Shown here one piece after another: positions 12,424 to 24,496 of a stretch of 64,000 nt of DNA; positions within the stretch are counted from its first letter, which is position 1; each line of letters begins with the position of its first letter. The stretch spans positions 62,001-126,000 of the forward strand of contig JAHLKF010000024.1 of NCBI GenBank assembly GCA_025558075.1, read 5' to 3'. The DNA is from Gaertneriomyces semiglobifer. Lineage: Eukaryota; Chytridiomycota; Chytridiomycetes; Spizellomycetales; Spizellomycetaceae. The translations under genes were made by a program, and so were the position numbers. The notes beneath the pieces are model-generated. The model had not been told where the DNA came from. It did not search any database and saw only the letters and a list, made by a program, of their open reading frames with translations.

Positions 12424-13063
12424 GAATTGTAGCTGGAATGGTTGTTATGACCATTGACCTCATCTCCCAAGCAACCAGGTGTTGCTAGCAAGGGACACTG
12501 AAGCAGTAGATAGAATTCTTACATGCCCAAATATGATCTTTTACATGTTCAATTATTGGGCATATTGCCAATCAGTAGGCGTCGTACCGGGTAAGTGGTG
12601 TAATGTCGCACATATAAAAGCCCATTACGGCCGTTCGTTGCTTCGTTGCTTCATTGTCGTTGTCGCATTGTGTGGAACGAACGATCGAAGAACCTCGGAC
12701 CGCTACACCCTTCCTTTCAAGAGGAACCGCGACGGGCGTGACGGCATCAAAAGTTGCTTGGAGGTTAAAAGATCAATGGCAACTATCAAGGATGCCCCAG
12801 AATTCCAGTTCAAGCGCCCGTGGAGAGCAGCAAACATAATGAGTGCCCATGTCTCAGCTCGCAAAAATCCCACCTCTAATTTTAATTAAGGTTCTGACTG
12901 ATCATAATTGTACTCGATAAGCCTTATCAATATGTAGGTGTTTTATTGACAACAAATGGCTCGCCAGCGCCTCGATGTAACAACATTAACATGCCATCGA
13001 ACCAAACGGATTTGATAGCTCGGCTAAGAAACTGCTCCTAATTCTTGCTGACAAGTCGCTGAA
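12424..13063. other. Intergenic region with a TATA-like element
   Basis: Holds the 3' flank of the peptidase gene and the upstream region of the crinkler-type gene. A CATATAAAAG element lies at 12611-12620, about 450 bp before the crinkler start codon used here. That distance leaves room for a leader or an unrecognised first exon. A 136-codon open frame at 12479-12889 has no recognisable motif and is not called. Confidence 0.4.
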
Positions 13064-15210
13064 ATGCAATCTCTGTCGACGGACTCAATCAGTGAGGCCC
13101 TCCTCGCAGCAAGAACTGGAGGAGTGCTAGACGTGACAGTGGACCGCAAGCGCTATCTGCTCCTCGGCAAGCGATACATGCCAAAAGATTTCTCCAATGA
13201 CTTTTTGTCCGGGTTCGTCGGCCGAGTGGAGTTGCCAAAGTGCTGGCAGACGATTCAAGAGGCAGCCAGCACGGAGAATTGTGCCACACCGGGTCTCTAT
13301 TTAGCTGGTCCTCCTGGTGCGGGAAAGTCGGCACTGCTATACTTTCTTGTGATAGAAGCGAGACGGAGCGGCATGATAGCACCGTATATTGTGGGTGCGC
13401 TCTTGTTTGTTCAATCCCAGGAGCATAGGAGTTAACTCACGTGTCACGTACAGGCAAGGTGCGATGAGTGGGCCTTTATGCCAGTCCATCGAGCGATGGG
13501 ATTTTTCCTGGACGCTGTGGCGGATGCCAACACGGCCGTTTCGGAAGATCCATGCTCCCCCATTGCAATTGGTCGGCCTCCAGTGACAGTCGGAACGAAT
13601 TGGGAGACATTCGCATCAATACCATCTTATGAGAACCGCCATAAGACGGTGGAGGACATGTTCAATTGGTGCGCCTTGTTGCTGCAAGAAACTCAAAGGT
13701 GGGTCATGCTAGATGACATTCGTTTGACGGTTGGTGCTGATGATTCCAACATAACCAGTCATCCTGTCGTTCTCTTTTTCGATGAGCAAAATGCCTTGTA
13801 CGAGCGCTCCATAGCCGGTAGACCTGCCATAGAAATGCAACCCTTTCAAATAGCAGATTTTCTGTTGACGTTTGCAAGAGGGTGCGTCGTTTTGAGCGGC
13901 ACCGCCGACAACCTCCATTTGTACCACCTTCGTTCTGGTCATGACAAATTTGTTCATCATCTGGGCCACCTTTGTGATTACGATTTTCACCATTGGATGG
14001 ATAAAAGCACGCAATTCGGAGGGCTGGCAGCACAGATGTATCGCGCATCGACCGGTGCCTATGCAGATTCCGTCAGAAAGTATATTGGCGCCATAACAGG
14101 ACGTATACCTCGCGAGTTAGTGAGCTACTGTCAGCGACAAAGTACCATTGCACAACCTACGACGTTATCACCATACATCATCAACCGTTATTTCGTTGAC
14201 TTGGACAAGGCGTACATTAGGCATCACCGCAAAAGGGTTTTGAACATCTTCAACCACTATTTTGCTGAGTATCCGGACCGCAAAGTCAGGGTTCTGGAGC
14301 GCATCCTTGAGATGTTTACAAAATCCCGCAACGAAGTGGACTTTGACGCTCCCTTTCTAGCATTGGGCTTGATTTATGAGACGAATGGGCAACCCTGTTT
14401 CTTGACACCGGCAACGGAGGGCGTTCTGTTGCAGCAAGTAATATACCACACGAGAGCCGACCCACGCTCCCCACTCCACCACATTATTGCCAAATACCTT
14501 ACGGTGCTGAGGGAACCGAGTCGGACCGAAGAAGAGAAGGGTTATGCATTTGAGAAGTTGATACTTTTGCGGCTTATGCAGGTAAGTTTATCCCAACTAT
14601 TCCACACGATATGGTAATTGAATCACTTATTATACAATTGTAGGCATCGGTAGTACTTTTACCTTGCTGGGATTCAGGGGGCATCCGTCACACTACATTG
14701 CTCGAAGTTCGTCACTATATTACATTACCTGGCGACCACCCTCCAGCACATTGGGCAAGCATCCCGAAAAACACTTTGGTTGGGCATTCACGAGAGGGCG
14801 ACAGCCGTTTGAATTTCATATTTTATGGCCAAGGCACCATCACATTCTTGGAAGCTACCGTTTCTCATTACTGGAACACGAAGGGGCCTTCTCTCCAGGA
14901 CGGCATCATGTTTGCGTCAATCATGGAGAAGATGCGAAAATGGATAGGGAGCGCTTACTACGATGTCACCTTCGACGGAGCCGTTTTCTCAGCAAAACCA
15001 TTGACACCTGCATCTCAATATCCAACACCAACCCTCCAGTACATTGTTCTTTGTCCCCGCAAAAGATACGACTTCGTGACACAAAGCAGCACGCGTGCTA
15101 AGGAGTACCAGGCAATCGGAGCGGTTGCATTAGACGATTTGGTTAGTGCGAACCTTATAACGGATGTGGAAGTGAATGCAATCCACCTGTCAGATGCGGA
15201 CGAGGACTAA
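13064..15210 (+). CDS. Crinkler-type protein: P-loop NTPase with C-terminal nuclease-like domain
   Basis: Predicted 673-residue protein of the layout described for crinkler (CRN/RHS-like) proteins of chytrids, oomycetes and glomeromycetes: a STAND/AAA-like NTPase followed by a restriction-endonuclease-fold domain. Walker A is GPPGAGKSAL (residues about 85-94) and Walker B is VVLFFDEQN (about 213). An arginine/helix-rich middle leads into a C-terminal part that starts at GYAFEKLILLRLM and contains GTITFLEAT, a plausible acidic catalytic strand. Introns 13391-13453 (63 nt) and 14582-14643 (62 nt) keep frame. I see no N-terminal secretion signal or LFLAK-type header; either it is a header-less form or a first exon is missed. 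A truncated copy of its 3' end lies at 17.2 kb. Function in chytrids is not settled: effector, or weapon in conflict with other organisms or mobile DNA. Confidence 0.72.
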
Positions 15211-15238
15211 TCTTTGAAGTCAGCTGCAATGCATATTG

Positions 15239-15405
15239 GTACCAGTTGTAGCACGCTTGTTACAGGCTATTTACGACTTCAAGTGCCCGAGAGCTGCCTT
15301 TGCGAGCTAGGTTCAGTGCAGAACACTAGTTGCCCGAGACCACCAAGCAGCAGCTCGAGGGCACTGACAGTCGTAAATAGTCCGTAACAAGCGTTTTTAT
15401 AACTT
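15239..15405. mobile_element. MITE-like non-autonomous DNA element, copy 1
   Basis: About 167 bp bounded by inverted repeats. The left end carries GCTTGTTACAGGCTATTTAC and the right end its near-perfect reverse complement (GTAAATAGTCCGTAACAAGC). The inversion continues inward through a second block (GTGCCCGAGAGCTGC against GCAGCTCGAGGGCAC), giving about 60 bp of imperfect terminal inverted repeat. A longer relative lies in opposite orientation at 44.66-44.87 kb. No coding capacity. Target-site duplication not clear by eye. Confidence 0.75.
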
Positions 15406-15581
15406 ATGAATGCCAGGTGTACAATCAAGTGGTCTGCTCGCTATTAATGCGCATCAGGACGAGGCGGAACCAAGTGATCTTCAGTTGATACCAACATGCC
15501 ATCCAGTATTCAGACATCAGACGAGCCCATAGGCATACAATGCTGGCTGATTTGTACAGGCGTCTGGGGCAGGACATTTTA

Positions 15582-15697
15582 GAATATTTCGCACATTATG
15601 TAGCGGGCCAGGTGAAACACAATTGTTTTCTTGTATTGAGAATATTTCGCACATTATGTAGCGGGCCAGGTGAAACACAATTGTTTTCTTGTATTGA
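15582..15697. repeat. 58-bp tandem duplication
   Basis: Two identical 58-bp units begin at 15582 and 15640, each starting GAATATTTCGCACATTATG. Perfect identity implies a recent event. No gene is affected. Confidence 0.93.
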
Positions 15698-16271
15698 GGG
15701 TTTATACGGACCAAGAATAACATCGATCCACTTCTCTGCGCACTTTTTGAGACTTCATCCGTGCGTTATACACCGTTGAGTATTGCATTCGTCGTATGCG
15801 GAGTGAATACTGCACTGGTTGGGTGTCTTCCGTAGTCTTCTTGTATGCTTCACTTTGTGGGTCATGATGCTGCAATGATGTGAATTGTTTTGGTGACAAT
15901 AATAGGCGTGGTATTGGGAGCGACAAAAAACTAATACAATGGTTTACAATTTCTTTGGCATCTTCATAGTCCTCTGTTGAGACTTCGATGTTCATCCACC
16001 TCAAATCATCTCCTGCATTGTACGCGGGTTAGATCTACCGCGAAAAACAAAGACGTTGTTAGCTGAAGTGCTGCCCTCACATATTACAGTCACTTTTACG
16101 CTTGGATAAGGCGTAATTTTGATCGGTTCCTTGGCATATCCACATCTGTAGGCACACTCCCATTTAATTGTGGTTGGTCAGGGGCGATAACAGTATGACT
16201 TGAACTAACCGTTTCGTCTTCCAAACGTTTTCCATTTCGCTGAAGTAACCGCCATGCACGAGCTGGGCGGC

Positions 16272-16636
16272 GTAAGATAGTGGCCAAGCGTCAAGCCATC
16301 GTAAGTGGTTGCTGAATGGTGGCACCAAGTCAATCAGCAACCGATGGACAATGAATAACGGGGATGTATCGTCCGGATTGAACGCCCAGCTATACGACCT
16401 CTGGTTTGTCTAGTGGTGCTAAACGAGAGAGCCGCTGACATGGTGGGGCACTGACTACGACTGAACCGGACGGCCGAAGATAGTGGCCAAGCGTCAAGCC
16501 ATCGTAGACGGTTGCTGAATGGTGGCACCAAGCCAATTAGCAACCGATGGACAATGAATAACGGGCATGTATCCCCGGATTGAACGCCCAGCTATACGAC
16601 CTCTGGTTCATCTAGTGGTGCTAAACGAGAGAGCCG
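16272..16636. repeat. 203-bp-period tandem duplication
   Basis: Two units with shared start AGATAGTGGCCAAGCGTC (16275 and 16478) and shared end CTAAACGAGAGAGCCGC. The shared block is about 160 bp and about 93-95% identical. It is non-coding as far as I can see. Confidence 0.88.
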
Positions 16637-17225
16637 CCGTCGTAGCCCGAGGGTTGCTCGCAGCGTCGTTGTCGCTAGTCGGGGTGGGAGGGCAGCGATG
16701 GTGGAGGGTTCATATACCGGACGAATTCAACGTCCTTTTTGATTGAGCGTCCAACGCGTCCGACTGCTTACGTTAACATCCCTCGCCAAGCGATAACAGA
16801 CGCATCGCAACTCCGCTCAGCGCACGCGTCCTCTCATTCCTGGTCCCAGATTGCGCAAGTTATATATTTCCCCACTCGCTCTCCGCTCCGACGATACAGG
16901 GTTAAAGAGCACAGGAGCACATTGATTAATGGAAGGTCGCTCATAAACAATGCCACACACCAGCACGCTCAACAACAACAACAAGAGGTCCAAAGTAATG
17001 ACAACCTGTTGGTCGCCCGCTCAATATGGTGTCGAGACTGGCCTGGACCGCGGCAGTACGACGTATTAGAAGCGGTGCTGGAAGGCAGTCAATCCCCGGA
17101 ACTCCCATGACAGCATCTTTGTGACAGACATTGATGGACGGACAGTATCAACCACATGTCAGTAGTTGATTTCCCGATTACATCAAGAGACCAGTCATGT
17201 ATTTTGGATCCTGCCGATCCGACGA

Positions 17226-17524
17226 CATGTTTGCGTCAATCATAGAGAAGATGCGAAAATGGATAGGGAGCACTTACTAACGATGTCTCCGTCGACGGAG
17301 TCGTTTTCAAAGCAAATCCTTGGATATTCCATTCGGGTGTCAAAGTCCAACCTTCCGGTACATTGTTCTCTGTCCCCGGAAGAGACATGATTTCGTGCCA
17401 AGAAGCAGCGCGCGGGTTGAGAAGTATCGGGCAATCGGAGCGGTTGCATTAGACGATTTGGTTATCGCGAACCTTATAACGGATGTGGAAGCGAATGCAA
17501 TCCACCTGTCAGATGCGGACGAGG
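17226..17524 (+). pseudogene. Truncated duplicate of the crinkler-type gene 3' end
   Basis: Closely matches 14907-15208 of the crinkler-type gene, from the segment coding MFASIMEKMRKW to the C-terminal DADE. A one-base insertion near 17277 (ACTTACTAACG against CTTACTACG) creates a frameshift and stop, and further small changes follow. The NTPase half is absent. The copied piece ends within a few bases of the parent stop codon, which is replaced, so the frame runs on for about a dozen codons. Confidence 0.88.
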
Positions 17525-17902
17525 GTCAATACTTAAATTTGATGTGTTTGTGGTCGAATTAGCTCTGTTATGGTTATGACTTATCCGTCGTACCGTTAAG
17601 CAACCCAGATGACTTTTCAATGATGTGTTTACACATAACATGAGGCCGATAGGCGAGCAAAGTTATTGGTTACATAAATCAATACGCGTGTGTCTACTTA
17701 CTATTATAAGTGTGTGAACCCCAGTGCGCAAATCGCATCAGGACGAGGTTGAACAAGGGGCCTTTTTCCTCCCCTTTGCACTTGGTTGAGGCAGGTATAT
17801 GTGGCGCGTGGTGCCAAAAAGAGACCTTCTCTCTGTTTTTGTGAATCAAACAGAACTACCAAGTGTAACGCCGGGTATGTTACAGTCGCTTGGGGTCTGA
17901 AA

Positions 17903-20900
17903 ATGATCACGTTCGCTAGCTTGGTGCCGCAGTCGGTTATCGAGCGTTCCTGGGACAAGGTTCTAAACAGGATCGTTCCGGACCCCAACGACCCGCCATG
18001 GAGCGATCTCGAGCACGACGTAGCGACGATGTTGATCGACATCTCCGGGTACAGCAAACTGACCACTGCCCTAGCAAAGGAAGGGAAGGTGTCGACTGAA
18101 GTGATCAGCGAAGCGGTGGGAGGGTATTTTAGTCAGGTGAGGGAGGTGGCGGTTGGCATCTGGGGGTTTATCCGTTGTCGGCAATTCTGACCTTGCCCTG
18201 TTTGTAGGTCATTGAGGGCGTGGTACAATCCGGGTAGGTTGCTGTCAAGTGTCGCAAAAAGGTTGCGACACTTCGCATAATAACCTTGGAGGGCCCTAGA
18301 GGTGATATAGTAAAGTTTCTGGTGAGGTCATCGGTCCAGTAGTGCAGTTTAGCACCACTGATCGATTGCTAAGTTCCACCCCGGATAACAGGGCGATGGA
18401 CTGCTGGTCAAATGGAACGGCGTGCGGGTGTCGTCCTGCAATCCCGTAGATGCAGCCAACACCATAAAAGCTGTGGTGCAATGCGCACTGCGGCTCCTGT
18501 CGGAATTTGGCACCTTTGAAGTCGACACCAGAATGCTCAATCTCTTCAGCTCCGATAAAATCACCCTGGCGCTACATCTCGGCATTGGTTTTGGGCAAGT
18601 GAATAGCTGTGATATCGGGATACCGGGCACCCGGTTGGAATACGTTGTAAGTGGACCCGCGATCGAGGACCTGCAAGCTGCAACAGATGCCACCAAGCCA
18701 GGTACATCTTCCCTCGCTACTTCGACAATGTTTGTTGAGGTTGTGACCATAGTTCCTCCCAGGTGAGCTGGGAATATCGCCCTCAGCGTGGAAAGCGTTG
18801 TCCTATTTCAGTGACTACATCAACGCACTCGCCGATTGCACAACAGTAAAAACCAACGACGGAGTACAAGTCTTATCATGCGCCATGGCTTTCGTTTCAA
18901 AGTATATTCGTACCTCACCGGCACGCACCCCGATCTTGTCGAACTACAACCCCGACTCAGAAGAACTTCAGGCCGTGCTCGCAACATATATCAACGAAAG
19001 TGCAGCTCATAAAATCAAGCAGACGCAAGGCAACATTGAGTTTAACGAACATCGTGAAATTACCTCCGTTTTCATCCAGTTACGAGGACGGTTCGAAGTT
19101 GGAGTCGGACAAAAAATAATGGAGCAAACAATTTTAATTACTTCCAAGTACAAGGGCGTTATTCAGCAATTCTCGGTTGATGACAAGGGTACGGCGTCAA
19201 CGCAACCCTGTATCATTCTGCGAGACGCCGAGATGCGCACATAATCAATGCATTTTCTTTCTCCCGATAGGACAAACACTGCTTTTGTTTTTCGGACTAC
19301 CACCGTCGTCGTCCGTTAACGACAGCGCAGAGGCCCTTAAAGCATGCACGGAAATACGGGAGGTCTTCCGAAATCAAAATCTACCGTATCCTGCTATTGG
19401 AGTGGCAACTGGTCAAGTTTTCTATACCATTGTCGGACATAACGCGGCGTCCGGTGGGCGCGGCTTCGTTACTTGCCTGGGCGATGCTGTGAACGTATCT
19501 GCGCGCCTCATGTGTTTGTACAGCCTGCAAGGCAAAGAGGGTGCAACATTGTGCGATGAAGCCACGTACGCCAAAGTGAAGAGTATGAGGAATTATCGTT
19601 TGGATGACGTGGGAACGCAAGTGGTATGTTCATTGGAACGGGTGGTTCTGAGTTCCGTACTGAACTGTGGATATAATGTTAGCTCAAGGGCAAGCCGCAG
19701 CCGGTGCAGGTGTACCGCTTGAAGAGCGTATCAAACAAAGCAGCAATAGTGGACTTTGCCGTTCAAAACACTTTGGTGGGGTACGAAGCTCAGTGGGCAC
19801 AATGCGGGCAAGCCACAAGAGACTGGTACGAACAAAAACAAAGAAGGACCATTGTCATCGAAGGTGCACCTGGTACCGGGAAGAGTTCGCTGAGCGAGTA
19901 TGTTGCAAGTAAGCTTTTGGATCAAGGAGTAGTGGTCGCTGGCGGACAAGCTCCCGAAACCGAACACCAAACCAGCGCCTTCATCTTTCACATCATCATT
20001 CCGTTTGTTGTGGGTCTACTTGCGAGTCATGACAAGACTCGGCAATCCACAACTAGTACCGGTACTTCTTCGGCCAACTGGGTCGCGTCCGCAGCAAGTT
20101 TGAAGGAGGATAGTGGTGCACCTGTCAAAGGAAGCCCACGCTTTTCTCTCAAAGTTTCCTCAAGGTTTATGGATCAGTCAAGATCATCGCTATCCTACCA
20201 CCATTCGTCATTGGTGTCCGTGTCGACAAGTAATGACAGTGGTGAGGTTGATGGTGCTAACTTGCAAGCGTTGGATGAGCTCCGAGCAGCATTTACAGTC
20301 GCAAAAGTGGATTGGAACTTGATGCCGCTTCTGACTACGGTGCTACCATGGCACTTGCCGGAGAACGATTACACTTTAAAGCTTGATGTGAGTCCCAACG
20401 ACGTACCATAGATCACGGGGTCAAATCCTGCCTGCTGAAGTTTCATTTCCTGTCTATTAGGCCCGTGTTAGAGCCAACCTTTTGAAAAGAACAATCGTTA
20501 ATCTCATCAACTGCCTCTCAAAGTTTCAACCGCTCGTGCTCATTTTCGACGACGCTCAATGGATGGACTCCACCTCGAACGCCATCATGCAAAGTTTAGT
20601 ATCAACATGTTCAGATCTTCTCATCATCATCGTGACACGACCCATAGTCGAATACAACGTACACGCGTTGGCACATCTCCTCAACTCTCCGAACACCGTA
20701 CACGTGACATTGGACGGCTTGAAAACGACTGATGTCGTTCAAATGATGAAGATATACTTCGAGTGCCAGGCGATCGAGAATGAAGAGATTGCGCAAAGTA
20801 TTCTGAAGGATGCGGAAGCAAGACCGCTATATATCGATCTGCAGCTGAAGAACTTGAAGGTTGCGGATGTGTTTGTGGTGGTTGATGGCGTTCTACGTTT

Positions 20901-23395
20901 CAACAAGAAACGCGGAATGAGGGATTTGCGGTCTTTGCACACGGATAATGTAGGTTGCATTTGCCGCATGTCCAGCCTCATTTGTGGTAAAGAAAACTGA
21001 ACCCCTACGTGTTTTCAGATGGGTGCAGCGATCTTGGTAACCTACGATCGTGCGCATCCTACCTTCCAAAACATTCTGAAAGCAGCGGCGGCGATTGGCG
21101 AACATTTTACCATCGAACTAATTCACATCGTTATGGGCAGTGTGTACACCGTAGGCGATATTCACAAGGCGATCCTGGATCATAATCAAGAAGGAATCAT
21201 TGAAGAAAACCACGATGGTTCTGTACGTGGGTTGGAACGTGTTCAATTTTCGTTTCGGCACGTAATGTTCATGTAAGTTCTTCGAGGGCTCTCCAACCGA
21301 AACTCCCTTTATCCCGAACATTGTATAGCGTATTCATGAATTGTTTGGTTTTTTAGCCGTACCATATATGAGCTGATACCCTACGCGCAACGTGAAGCCT
21401 ATCACTCGCGTGCGGCAGCTCACTACGACGGCCTTTACGGGGAAGTAGACAACTCGACTTATACTCCCATCATCTCCTATCACTATTCTCGAAGTGCTGT
21501 AAGTACTCTGCTTGTTCATCAGCCGCCATTCCAGTTCTGGTGCCCGCAAAAAGTGATGCTATAACTCTATGTTGTTTTCCTTTCGCAGAACACGGAGAAA
21601 CACTTAACGTGGCTAATGCGTCTGACGAAATACTACTACACCAACTGGCAATTGGTGGAAGTCAGCGAGACCGCAACGCTTTTTCTCAACGAACTTAAAG
21701 AGAAAGAAGCGCTTTTGGCCAAGGAGAATACGTGTTTTGGACCCGCACACATTGCAGATCTCCATTTCAAAGCAGCGCACGCGTACGTAGCGCGGTCCCT
21801 TTTCCGGGAAGGCCTCAAACATGCGGAGATAGGCCTGGAAATCTATAAAATGCCCCTTCCGAAATCCAAACTGGGGCTAACCACTTCCATTCTTGCGGGA
21901 TTCGTGAGAGAACGCAAAAGATGGAAAAATGCCCGGAAGGATCCCCCGTGGCGGCACGAAACTTTTCACCCAGATCCATTGCCCGAAATGGCGACCATCA
22001 TTGAAGGGCACCTTATGAGGAACTTGTCCAATTTTCATCTGAACAACATCGGGCCGTTTCTGTGCGGAGTATTGAAAACGATCCATCTACCATTTTTGGA
22101 GACGTATTTCCCAGAGAAGTACACGGTATTGCTCGCAACAATGGCACTCATCTCAAACGCTGGTGGCGATCCAAAGAAATCACGAGAATACGCAAGAACC
22201 GCGTTAAAATACATCCGATGCGTGGACCGGAATGTGGATCCCATAGCGCATACCGTGCTTGCACAACTAGCGCAAGTCCAGTGGTCGGATCCGCTTCGAG
22301 AAATGCTACCCGCTGAACGAGTTGAGCTACTGGTGAAGGATGGTGAGAGGATTTGCTTGGGTTTGTATGGTGACGAAAATGCTGTGGCCATGGTGAAATT
22401 GATCGTCGTGGAGAATTATTTCTGTACGGGACGGTTGGAAAATTCGCTTGTTGCTGCGAAGGAAACTGCAGAAGCGTTTGCGAAGAGCAAGGTAGGTCAT
22501 GTGCAGTTGTCATGGCGCTAAGCTTCACGCAATTGAGCATAACCTGGCACTACGTGTTTCTCTTCCTATCCGTTGCGTGTCACAGGCAGGCGGAGGACAG
22601 ATTGTTAATGCCTGGAGCTATCAAGTTACGAACTGTCTCTTCCTTGACAAACCCACCTCTGATCTCAGTTCCTCAATCGACCAAATCAAATCCTGGCTCT
22701 CCAAGAACCCTCAGCTCGCCACCTGGCAAGAGCGCGTCTACTTCCCGATGCTCGACCTAATCATCCTCGCCTATCACCCAACGACGCTCACAACTTTAAC
22801 TGATTGTGTGAAACCCGACCTGGCCGCGATCGTTTCCCTGTGGGAGCTCACTGCCCGAGAAATCGAATCGTATGCACCTCTTATGTTTGGCGTGAACAGT
22901 GGAATCATCCAGGCTACCATCGCGTCTTTCCTCCACGCGGACAATTTCACATCAGCAGGACATCCATCGCCACTGCAAAAGCCCTTACTCGGTCGGTGGA
23001 ACAAAGCGGTAAAACGAATTTTGTCTATGCTCCGCAAGCACTTACGTAAGAGATGGGTTATCTTCGACTTAATGGGACCCCTGCTCGCATCTCTTTCACT
23101 GTACATCTGCAATGAAAAGTCGGGAGCCCTGTCACTCCTTGTGTCCACTTTCCACACCCTCTCATCCCAGCCTTTCAAATCACAAGTTGCATACATGGCG
23201 CTGCTACGGTCTTTGGTGGCCAGACTGGACCGGCCTCTCCCGGAACAAACACCATCCAACTGGTCGAGGTGGAGTAAGAGGCTGGTGAATCATCCGAGAG
23301 GAATGGAGTTTCTGGATTCATTTGAGGGAAAGAGCATCTGCAAGAAAATTATGCGATTCGAAGAGGCGTTGGAGTCGCCATCCCAATCGCGATGA
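17903..23395 (+). CDS. ADCY10-type (soluble, class III) adenylyl cyclase with STAND NTPase
   Basis: Predicted 1557 residues, close to animal ADCY10 (about 1600). It should make cAMP from ATP in the cytosol; family members respond to bicarbonate and calcium. C1 domain: MLIDISGYS (metal Asp), then GGDIVKFLGDGLLVKWN (second metal Asp). C2 domain: SVFIQLRG, VDDKGQTLLLFFGLPP and GVATGQVFYTIVG with CLGDAVNVSARL. A P-loop GAPGTGKSS follows (about residue 517), with Walker B LIFDDAQWMD, then a long helical C-terminal region with TPR-like character. Eleven introns keep frame: 18137-18207, 18234-18299, 18322-18391, 18702-18762, 19189-19270, 19624-19682, 20388-20460, 20950-21018, 21273-21356, 21499-21588, 22492-22585. 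The start is the first in-frame ATG before ITFASLVP; an upstream coding exon cannot be excluded. AATAAA lies shortly after the stop near 23460. Cyclases of this type fit with flagellar cAMP signalling, matching the dynein gene in the same window. Confidence 0.93.
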
Positions 23396-23620
23396 CTCCA
23401 GACAATCATTCACTCTTGGACATTCTCGCAGCCTAGCCGGATGAAAGAATTCCTGTGTAAATAAATAACCATCACCTATTGAGCGCGCGTACATGGCCAG
23501 GACGCCTCAATTAATATGATCACGTGACCGCATTAACCTCGCGTCTGGCTGATCTACCAACAAGCGAAACCGCAGTCCCAATACCACAATGTCAGTTCCT
23601 CGACTGGTGGGTCGAGCAAC

Positions 23621-24496
23621 GTGTATCTGAAACCCGTCGACGACGACAAGCAAATTCGCGAATTGTGGGCTGAATATAAGGGGACACTCAATAGTCTGGG
23701 AGCTGACAATGCTCTTACTTCATTCTGCTGGAAAAGTTGTGAGAATTTTGTCGACTGTCAGCTAAGAAGAGAGGACAAGGGCAGAAGTGCACCGCAGCGG
23801 TGCCGCAACAAAGCACGAAGGCCTGGGGCGTCCAGAGTAGTGGGGAACCAGCCGGATTTCCACTTGTTGAGGCCTGCTCTTGTAGCCTGTGAAATCAAAA
23901 AAAAGGATCCGGTGAAGGAGGATGTCGACACCAAATCCAAGCTACTGCAGGAAATGGCCGACGAGCTTGAGAGCTGCCATGATCGGCTGGCCGCTGGTAA
24001 CAAACGAAAAATCACGGAAATTGAAAGCACCGGTTATTTGTGCATGGGTGAGTTGGGTCAAATGTGTTGTTTTACCGGCATGGAGCAACTCAACCGGATT
24101 TAAGGTAAACGAGTCGAAATCTTCAACATGCGTGTGCTTGGGAACGGTGTATATCTGGCGGGTCAGGTCGGTGAGTTTACAGTCCCAGTATTCCTGAAGG
24201 ATATACGCCTCTTAATTAACGCGATCACCACAATACTGGTCAGCAAGGTAAGCAACTGCCCACTTGGAATAGTTGGTCCAATAAATTTTCTGATACTGCG
24301 TCATTAGTTGCGATACCTGGAGAGCGCTCGCATACTGTCCGACTTGGAAAGCTGTACCATTTCGTTGGATGGGTGGTACAAGCATTACATCCGAACAGCA
24401 CTGAAGACGAGCATGGGACGAGTTTTCTGGAGCACTCCTGTGGGAAGACTTTCTCAAAGTGAAGTGCGTGCACTTGTCCCATGGTCAAGCATTTGA
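23621..24496 (+). CDS. Putative PD-(D/E)XK-like protein, 5' end unresolved
   Basis: Three exons joined by good GT-AG introns (24048-24104, 57 nt; 24248-24307, 60 nt) give 252 codons in one frame. The middle shows QPDFHLL...VACEIKKK, which fits the Asp and Glu-x-Lys spacing of PD-(D/E)XK nuclease-fold proteins, followed by an acidic helix and a beta-rich part (VEIFNMRVL, GVYLAGQV). The frame runs upstream of 23621 to a stop near 23537 without an ATG, so the true start is in an unseen exon or the copy is 5'-broken; 23621 marks only where clear coding begins. I do not recognise a named family. Confidence 0.5.

Larger units (their letters stand above)
15406..17902. other. Repeat-rich gene-poor tract
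   Basis: About 2.5 kb between the crinkler-type gene and the adenylyl cyclase. It holds two tandem duplications and a truncated crinkler copy, annotated separately. The start of the cyclase gene is at the right edge. A 123-codon open frame at 16739-17110 shows no motif and is not called. Confidence 0.5.

Noticed and set aside
12479..12889. 136-codon plus-strand open frame between the peptidase and crinkler-type genes
   Set aside because: No motif, composition not protein-like, and it spans a TATA-like element; likely chance.
20405..20440. GGTCAAATCC resembling a tRNA B box
   Set aside because: It falls in a cyclase intron and no cloverleaf can be folded around it.
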